Position numbers and translations under genes: made by a program. The notes beneath the pieces are model-generated. The model was not told the origin of the DNA, did not search any database, and was given only the letters and a program-made list of their open reading frames with translations. From Trichuris trichiura (lineage: Eukaryota > Nematoda > Enoplea > Trichinellida > Trichuridae), in contig JBAJFE010000004.1 of assembly GCA_037903355.1 (NCBI GenBank), positions 1,922,001 to 1,986,000 on the forward strand: a DNA stretch of 64,000 bases. Reading direction: 5' to 3'. Position 1 is the stretch's first letter, and every line of letters begins with the position of its first letter. Shown here in pieces: positions 57,272 through 64,000 of this stretch.

Positions 57272-59611
57272 ATGAATTCATCATTAGCGGTTGATTTGAG
57301 CACTAATGGCGATGAGACCATCGACTGGTCTTCTCCGTATACGCTGCTGCAGATAATTTTTGCCGCCCTCATCATTGGCGTTCTTAGCGTAGTGACCATT
57401 GTGGGCAATTTGATGGTTATGATTTCATTCTACATTGACAAGAACATCCGCCAACCTAGCAACTATTTCATCTTTTCTTTAGCAGTTTCCGACTTCATCA
57501 TAGGTCTTGAAGGTTATCCATTGTATTCCATATACGTACTGCACGGCCAAAAATGGACAATGGGTTGGTTCATGTGCGACCTCTGGCTTTCCGTTGACTA
57601 CACCGTTTGCCTTGCTAGCACTTATACGGTGCTTTTCATTACAATCGATCGGTATTGTTCCGTGAAGATACCGACTACTTATCGCAACTGGAGAACTCAG
57701 GAAAAGGTGTTGATAATAATTGCCATAACGTGGATTCTTCCCGCGCTTCTCTTCTTTACGTCAATTTTCGGCTGGAGCTATTTTAGCGGTCAAGGCAGGA
57801 CAATGAAGGAGCACGAATGCATGGCTCCATTTATGGTGGATCCTTATTTCAATATGTCCATGTACATCAGCTACTACTGGTCAACTTTGATAGTGATGAT
57901 TGTTCTTTACGCTGGCATATACCGCGCTGCCAGGGATTTGCATCTAAAGTCAAGACAAAAAAGACAGCAGTTTCAAGCTATATGCGCCCTAAGAGCTACG
58001 ACTACACCTTTAACATTAAAAACTTCTTCTCTTAAAGAGGAGGAAGAAGAAGAAGATTCTCAAGCCTCTGTCAACGATTCATCTGCGGAAAAGGCACCCA
58101 AAGTTACTCCTAGCAAACCGAAGCGTACCTCTTCATCTCAACGCTCACCGTTTCATCTACTAAGAAAGATAACGCCCAAAAATGAAAGTCACAAAGTGGA
58201 AAGTCAGCCCGCCAATAGCCCAGCAACAAAAGGAGACGGTGACCAGCAGAATAAGTCAGCATTTCAAAGCATTGTGATCGAAAGTGACCGTCAAGATGAC
58301 GCGGCTGCTGAAGAACCAGTTGACGATCAGAGCACTTCTAAAAAGATGGAAAGTTTACCGCCGGCAATCACAAGTGCTGACGGTGAACAAAATGAGATGG
58401 AGAAGATTGCCAGCATCGGTGAAAATGAATCTCCGGTCATACTTAGGCCTAAGGAGACTTCCACAAGCGATCAGGCGTCGCCTACGCCAAAAAGGAAATC
58501 GATGCCCGCTTTTGGAAATCTCAGCGCGCGGGATTATAGCGAGATGACGGAACAAGAGGACTTGGCACGCATAAATCGTATCCGCAGTTTGAACTTGGCT
58601 TGCATGAAGTACATCGATGTTGATTATCCTTCGCTGCAAAGCCCCGAGGAATTCTTCTTCCTTGACATTGGAATGAAGGAAGACATCTCACCTATAGACT
58701 CGATTTCTGAACAAGAAGCGGATATAGGAGCAGTAAATGAAAAGACGACGTCACCTCCACCGCAGCATGATTCTCCCAAAAAGGAAGATTTACCAACAGC
58801 TGATCCGCAGGTCAACAAAGATAAAATAATTGAAGTGAGCGTCCCTGAAGTCTCGAATTCAGTTGACATTGATTACAAGAAGGAAAGATGCGAATGGGAA
58901 AATATTTTGAAAATCTCTCCTGACGCAATCATACGCACGAAAGAGGCTGATCCATGTCGCATTGGAACTGTGGCTGTTGGAGTAGCAAAGGAAAGCAACT
59001 CTGCTTCCATGACGCATTCCGATATAGTTAGGAATGCCGGGCTTTTATACAGGCAACGCGGACACCTGCATAAATGGACCTTTGGCAGATTTCAGATATG
59101 CTGGGAATATCATCCCTCATTTTTCCGTCATTTTATGGCATCTTCTCCAGTTCGAGAATCCAATGAGGGAACAAATGAAGAGATAAAAAAGCCGGACAGT
59201 AGCAATGATATGGCTCGTCTTCTGCCAAAGTGCAACGCACCATTTTCAGCTAAGGGTAAACTCGCTGGGTTGTGCTGGAAAAAAAAGAAGACTAAGCTTG
59301 CGGCTGGAGAGGTCGGTACCGCTGGCAACGTCATAACGTACAGAAAATCGAAATCTGAAAACAGAGCGCGAAAAGCTCTACGCACGATAACCGTCATATT
59401 GGGGGCCTTTGTTGCTTTCTGGACGCCCTTCTACGTTTTGGCAACCATATACGGGTTCTGCGACTATTGCGTACCAAACACGGTATACGTCATTAGCTAC
59501 TATATGTGCTACATGAATTCGCCGATAAACCCGTTCTGCTATGCACTAGCGAATGCGCAGTTCAAGAAGACGCTCTCCAGAATGCTCAGAGGAGATTTCC
59601 ACCGTACCTGA
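57272..59611 (+). CDS. muscarinic-type acetylcholine receptor (GAR-2-like)
   Basis: Class A G-protein-coupled receptor of 779 aa in a single exon. All seven membrane segments are visible: TM1 IVGNLMVM, TM2 SLAVSDF, TM3 LWLSVDYTVC with amine-binding Asp109, DRY at 126-128, TM4 ITWILPALLF, TM5 near 199-217, TM6 AFVAFWTPFYVL, TM7 SPINPFCYA (NPxxY at 753-757). Cys102 and Cys183 can form the usual disulfide. The third intracellular loop is about 475 residues, highly charged and disordered (EEEEEED, many Ser/Pro), as in muscarinic-like receptors. The second-loop sequence VKIPTTYRNWRTQ resembles nematode GAR receptors. Tyr721 replaces the Asn that follows WTPY in classical muscarinic receptors, so atropine-type pharmacology is doubtful. 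The lack of introns is unusual beside neighbouring genes. Confidence 0.9.
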   Translation: MNSSLAVDLSTNGDETIDWSSPYTLLQIIFAALIIGVLSVVTIVGNLMVMISFYIDKNIRQPSNYFIFSLAVSDFIIGLEGYPLYSIYVLHGQKWTMGWFMCDLWLSVDYTVCLASTYTVLFITIDRYCSVKIPTTYRNWRTQEKVLIIIAITWILPALLFFTSIFGWSYFSGQGRTMKEHECMAPFMVDPYFNMSMYISYYWSTLIVMIVLYAGIYRAARDLHLKSRQKRQQFQAICALRATTTPLTLKTSSLKEEEEEEDSQASVNDSSAEKAPKVTPSKPKRTSSSQRSPFHLLRKITPKNESHKVESQPANSPATKGDGDQQNKSAFQSIVIESDRQDDAAAEEPVDDQSTSKKMESLPPAITSADGEQNEMEKIASIGENESPVILRPKETSTSDQASPTPKRKSMPAFGNLSARDYSEMTEQEDLARINRIRSLNLACMKYIDVDYPSLQSPEEFFFLDIGMKEDISPIDSISEQEADIGAVNEKTTSPPPQHDSPKKEDLPTADPQVNKDKIIEVSVPEVSNSVDIDYKKERCEWENILKISPDAIIRTKEADPCRIGTVAVGVAKESNSASMTHSDIVRNAGLLYRQRGHLHKWTFGRFQICWEYHPSFFRHFMASSPVRESNEGTNEEIKKPDSSNDMARLLPKCNAPFSAKGKLAGLCWKKKKTKLAAGEVGTAGNVITYRKSKSENRARKALRTITVILGAFVAFWTPFYVLATIYGFCDYCVPNTVYVISYYMCYMNSPINPFCYALANAQFKKTLSRMLRGDFHRT

Positions 59612-62600
59612 AAGCGACGTAACATTCGCGAAGAAACTTACGGCATTGCAAAGTGAACATGAGCATTTTTTGATCATTTGGCATTTATCAAGTGCCTAGC
59701 GATACGATTCTTTGATTTTCAGGTACGCCATTGCAAAGACGGCGTCATTTCGGACTGCCCAAAAAGGAGATTGGTTCAACGACGTAAAAATGGCACTAAG
59801 CTTAAGACAATGCCAAGGCTTGTGGTTTTTGATATCAGTAATTGCATTTAAATTTGATTTTAGTCCTTCGCTTACCTTCTTAAGGAAAGCAACTTGGACG
59901 AAAGGTCAATTCCGCACAATGGAAGTGTTCGATTTGAACAGGCCATTGCGCGTCAACGCTGCTCCGCTCTTCTCGATCTTCCCTCAATAGCCAGATCCAA
60001 ACGTAGCCGGAGAACCTCCAACGCTCAAGCAAGGAATTTGGCGGTTTTCTCTCTCCAGTTCGTCGTCGGCTGGAAGAATGCAGAACTTCATTGCAGCTCA
60101 CTATAGTAAAATTCTTGGCTCTCGTTCTCCTGCATTAACAGCGATGCTGACAGGAGCATTCTTTGAGTGCTTCGCGCAGCGTGCATTTATGGCGGTGCAT
60201 AGAGCCTTCTAAACGTAGGAAATTTTGAGGCTACGAAACTGCTACGATTTTAAACGTTTTTTTTTACAAAAAAAAGTACAAGAAACGAAAGAAACTCAGA
60301 TAAAATACAACATTTACATTCCTCGAATGGCACTTTGACAGAGTTACGCTTTAGTAAGGAAAAACGCGTTCGGGAAGCCTTCAATCATGTTGGATAGTCA
60401 ACTGAGCTTTGAATTTTTGCATTTTGTGTACATCGCAACTTTTTCATGCAAACAGAATTTAGCGATCGTTAAATTTGCGCTTGACCAGATTGAAAATGAT
60501 GTGCAAGTACCTTTGAAGTTTGGAAAAAAATTCTCCAAAAACCTGCTATCTCAAAGTAAGCGCAAAAGCTGTGGCAGTAGCTTCCCGTATATGCATCATT
60601 TGTAAGCGCTCACAAGAAAGTGTTTTTGCACAGAATGGCAGCAGGCCCTACAGTAGCCACTCTCGGTACTGAACCTATAAGGAAATTAATTTCTGAAAAA
60701 AGCTGCAATGCCAGATATTAAGAAACTGGCAAGTAAACAGAATATTCCACTTCTCATGCGCAGAGTTGCTTCTTAAAAAATTTGACAAAAATAAAATGCG
60801 TTGTTCTGTTGTATAAAAGCCGGATTTTAAAGCTATCGTATTTCTTAAACAATCCAATTATTGTAAATCCATCCATAAATCCTACTCAGCCGCTTGTAGC
60901 GGTTCGGACGGCAAAGCAATTATTTAGAAGACAGCCAAATAATTTACCTACACTTTTTGCCAGCGTGGGTTTTCCTCGTAAAGGCACTGTCATTCAGTAA
61001 GCAACGCAGCTTGAAACGAAAATTTAGATTATTGGAAAAATAGAGCATTTTTGGTTATTACTTGCTTAAGGCTGCTTACACTGCTTGCCTGCAAAGCTCC
61101 AGTTGCAACCCTTGAGCAATATGGCATTGAATGCTAACGAAAGAATATGATGACATCCGCTTTGCTCTTTACGATTTCCACGTAGATGCTATTCGGAATT
61201 TTAAAGCAAATAACGCTGTAAATTGTTGTGGCGGATAAAAAACGTAACCATTGACGATCTTCAATTTGACAGGAAGATTTATCATTGAATCGTAAGCTTC
61301 AAAAGCGTCTTGGTTTCATTGATTTCGCTAAAGCAGGAATTGGTGTTCCTCAGGGTAATGGTTTAAAAAGAAGACCTTTTTCGAATTGGCAATAAAGTCA
61401 TTCTTCCATTCAAAATCCTTTCGAACCTTCGACATTCGACCGGTTGCCTACTCCACAGCTTGCTACGACAAACATTAAACCTATCACGTGAATTACATTA
61501 TTCAAATTCAACGAATTCACGTCGAGCTAAGTATTTCCTATATCCAAACTTTTAAGCATCTGGACAGAAACGATCGAAAAGCTAGTCAACCACGGCCTAC
61601 TGAACAATAAACGCGCTGGACCGTGTGATGATATTATTGATAATTCCATAAAGCTTCATGCCGCTCTTTCAAGCAAGCCGTAACTAATTTTTTATGATCA
61701 CAAGCTTTTTATTCTTTTTGACAGATTAATTACAACTTTTCTCGTAAGCGGCAAGTTATAGCACGCATAAAGGACGCGAACTTGGGCAGATAACTTTTGA
61801 AATTTCAAACATAACGCGTTCCCGCGGCACAGGGTGATTAAAATGGGATTTCAGAGCATGAAGTAATAGGAAGCAGTCTGAATTATTGCTTATTTATTTT
61901 TTCCGTTTTATCAATTGTCCAATCCAACATCCGTTCATGGCTTAACTTGGATTAAATGGCAAATGATTCGAATGAGCAAGATTACAAAATATTGCGCGGT
62001 CTAATTAATGTTGTGCTCTATTTCTATCCTCCGACATAGCCAAGCGTTCAAAAGTGGCACGGCAAAAGCTTAAGAAGTTGCTTTAGGAGCATTCACCGTG
62101 CTATGATAAGTGTCCGTCGGGAGAACGACGCTGTTTTTCTCGTTAAAACTTTGATTTAAGTTATGAAGAAGAATTTACGCTAATGTCAACTTTGCTTGAA
62201 CGCATTTGTCTCAGCCAACACTACATTGACGCAATGCTTCTCATTTTATGCCTTCCGGCGCAAATTGCGTTTCCCAGTAGCAACCGCTTTCGAAAATCCG
62301 TTTGTGTCCAAGAAAGTAAGTTACAAGAAAAATGAGTTCTTTTAAAACAGCCGACTATTTGTATTTCCCGAAATTTTCCAAACGCAAAAAGTGGAACCTT
62401 CCCTGTGCATACTTTTCCTCCTTGGCAAAGTGCCAAGAAAAGCATATGCTTGCCAAACTGCTATCCAATCTGGAGATTTTTTTTGTCGTTCCCTAAAAAA
62501 GCGAATACAAAATCTTTACTTGACAAATAAGCGCCAAACTAACAACTGCTTCTTCTTTGGAAAGCTATATTTACCGCGCGCGTTTTTCTTTTCTAATCAT

Positions 62601-63016
62601 TTTATATCTGAGATTTTTTCTATTATCAGAAATCAAGATAGTGCAAGGGCAAAGGTAAACGCAAATCTAAGTTGGCGAGCGCGCAACGTTCGTGCAAACG
62701 AGATTAGCTTAAACCAACATTGTTTTGGCTTTCTCTGGCGAAATAGCTTTCTTTTGGCGCAAGCTTACACTGCCAGGCCTTAGGCACGATGTCTTGCAGG
62801 AGCAGTCACATCGTCAAGTTAAATACGTTAGACGTAAAGCATATTAACTCAGCGTACTTGAAAGCCTTAAAAGTTCTGTATCCATTATTCTCAATCGTTC
62901 AACAGAACTTTGGGTTTTCTCAGTGCGCACCGTCCGTATGGGACAGGAGAATTGCGGACGGTCTTGCTGTTCTGTTTGATTGAAGTCTTGTTGACTTCGT
63001 TTGTTTGCACGCAAAA
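59612..63016. other. no assigned gene; coding-like fragments at 60.8-61.7 kb
   Basis: Between the receptor and AGAP. Plus-strand blocks near 60890-60997, 61273-61396, 61402-61495 and 61560-61680 have coding-like composition (for example KLQKRLGFIDFAKAGIGVPQ) and some splice-like borders, but I cannot join them into one phase-consistent model or name a family. The rest is AT-rich spacer. Confidence 0.35.
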
Positions 63017-63191
63017 ATGTCTCGCCAATTTTCCTACGCATCGGCGTCCACCGTCTCCGAGCAGATCCACCAGGAAATCCAGCGATTCGAAAGCGTCCAT
63101 CCGTGCATCTACGCCGTCTACGACCTGATCGAGCTCATTTCGGATGCGCTTATCGCCCAGCAAATACGCGACAACGTCGTCAGAATCGAAG
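63017..63191 (+). CDS. AGAP: AGAP / centaurin-gamma Arf-GAP, first coding exon (partial)
   Basis: ATG at 63017, then 58 codons plus one base to donor GTATCG at 63192. The product contains [20 protein letters not shown] and then [15 protein letters not shown], closely matching the start of AGAP proteins just before their GTP-binding-like domain. AGAPs are Arf GTPase-activating proteins with GTPase-like, PH, Arf-GAP and ankyrin domains that act in endosomal traffic and signalling. None of those later domains is seen in the remaining 0.8 kb, so the first intron is at least 809 bp and the gene continues beyond the window. Confidence 0.85.
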
Positions 63192-64000
63192 GTATCGTCG
63201 AGCTTTCGTGCCGCCCAACCTTTCGCTTACCGTTTGCGCGTTCGCGCCGACCACATTTTCGCTTAGTCATCGCCTTTTTTTGTTTTCCAAATATTTTTCA
63301 CTTTGCGACTCCGTCGCGCAACAGGCAACACCTTTTTCGCGAAAATGAAAAAAGAAGGCCTGTTGCGGTTAGCGGTTGCGCTTTTGGCCTTCCATTGGTC
63401 TTTTGGCTTTTCTTGGCCCCAAGGTCGAAAACCATGTTTTGCCCGAAGGTCACTTTTGGACCGCTGTGACCCAGCCACCGCTAGCTGTCATTGGTCGTCC
63501 AGATGACCTGGCATTTTTTCAATGAATCGAACGGAACTGTCGTTCCTTTGTCAAAAATCAACCGAGTCGCGCTAAGTAATAGCAGTTAACAGCTGTGTTA
63601 GCTCCACCGATGAACTTTGATCTGATGAGTTGGCTCCACTTCAGGCGGTTCCGTGCTCAGTGTGTCGTGTTTTCATTCGAGCTTGAAGTAACGACATGCG
63701 CAGTTCGTAGAGAGTTAATGAGAGAGCGTTAAATTCAAGATACGTACCAGTTGGTTGTTGGGCAGCTTAAAATTTTATGGCAAAAGTTTCAGACTCGGAT
63801 TAACAAGGTTTCCTATTGATAAACTCAATAAGCTAATGACCACGAAACAGTCAATATTTCTAATGTGTGCAGAAGCGTATTGAACGATCTTCCGTCTATG
63901 TTGAGGTGAAATCAAATCTCTTCGACACCGTTGTTTCCTACGTTTGACATACTCAGCGCTGAGCCCGCGTTGTAACAGTAGACCGTATGCATAAGCTTAA
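63192..64000 (+). other. start of AGAP intron 1
   Basis: Intron sequence to the window edge. Open frames at 63263-63506 on both strands are read-through or shadows. No second AGAP exon recognised. Confidence 0.6.

Noticed and set aside
63263..63506. Overlapping frames on both strands after AGAP exon 1
   Set aside because: Intronic; frames with no AGAP similarity and no acceptor in phase.

Overview
This is a nuclear genomic window from a small-genome metazoan, most likely a nematode, perhaps an enoplean (Trichuris/Trichinella-like) worm. The grounds are spliced genes with introns mostly of 46-60 bases, a GAR-type acetylcholine receptor, recognisable animal genes (PPT1, RanGAP1, UBE2F, AGAP), LTR/gypsy and hAT elements, and an AT-leaning composition. 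The taxon is inferred; nothing in the sequence names it. Exon structures below were built by hand from splice signals, reading phase and remembered family sequence, not from transcripts.

Left end (1-5.7 kb): a tandem array of seven tRNA-Thr genes in diverged 630-940 bp units, five with anticodon AGT and two with CGT, followed by a decayed tRNA-like copy. 6.7-7.5 kb: a non-autonomous hAT element with an 8-bp target duplication and a C8G17 run. 7.6-14.2 kb: a single-exon 147-aa gene; a ten-exon PPT1 gene (minus strand) with a 15-nt microexon; and two unassigned minus-strand genes only 16 bp apart, possibly co-transcribed.

Centre (16.7-30.9 kb): two 4,823-bp Ty3/gypsy elements in opposite orientation. 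Copy 1 (minus) has two compensating single-base indels. Copy 2 (plus) has identical LTRs and one uninterrupted gag-pol frame, and lies antisense inside intron 4 of a 14-exon RanGAP1 gene. RanGAP exons 5-14 lie between the two inverted copies. UBE2F (NEDD8 E2) is divergent from RanGAP. An intact minus-strand tRNA-Thr and a broken one follow at 32.8-33.5 kb.

Right half (33.5-64 kb): mostly gene-poor. It holds several small candidate genes found from phase-consistent splice signals (notably a cysteine-rich single-pass membrane protein at 45.2-45.8 kb), a T-rich tract, a MITE-like family, a 239-bp near-perfect palindrome at 55.4 kb, an intronless 779-aa muscarinic-type receptor (57.3-59.6 kb), and the first coding exon of an AGAP-type Arf-GAP (63.0 kb) whose remainder lies outside the window.

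The genes form no single pathway. The noteworthy patterns are the tRNA-Thr repeat unit, which has a conserved distal 3' block but no adjacent Pol III terminator, and the young inverted retroelement pair around an essential nuclear-transport gene.
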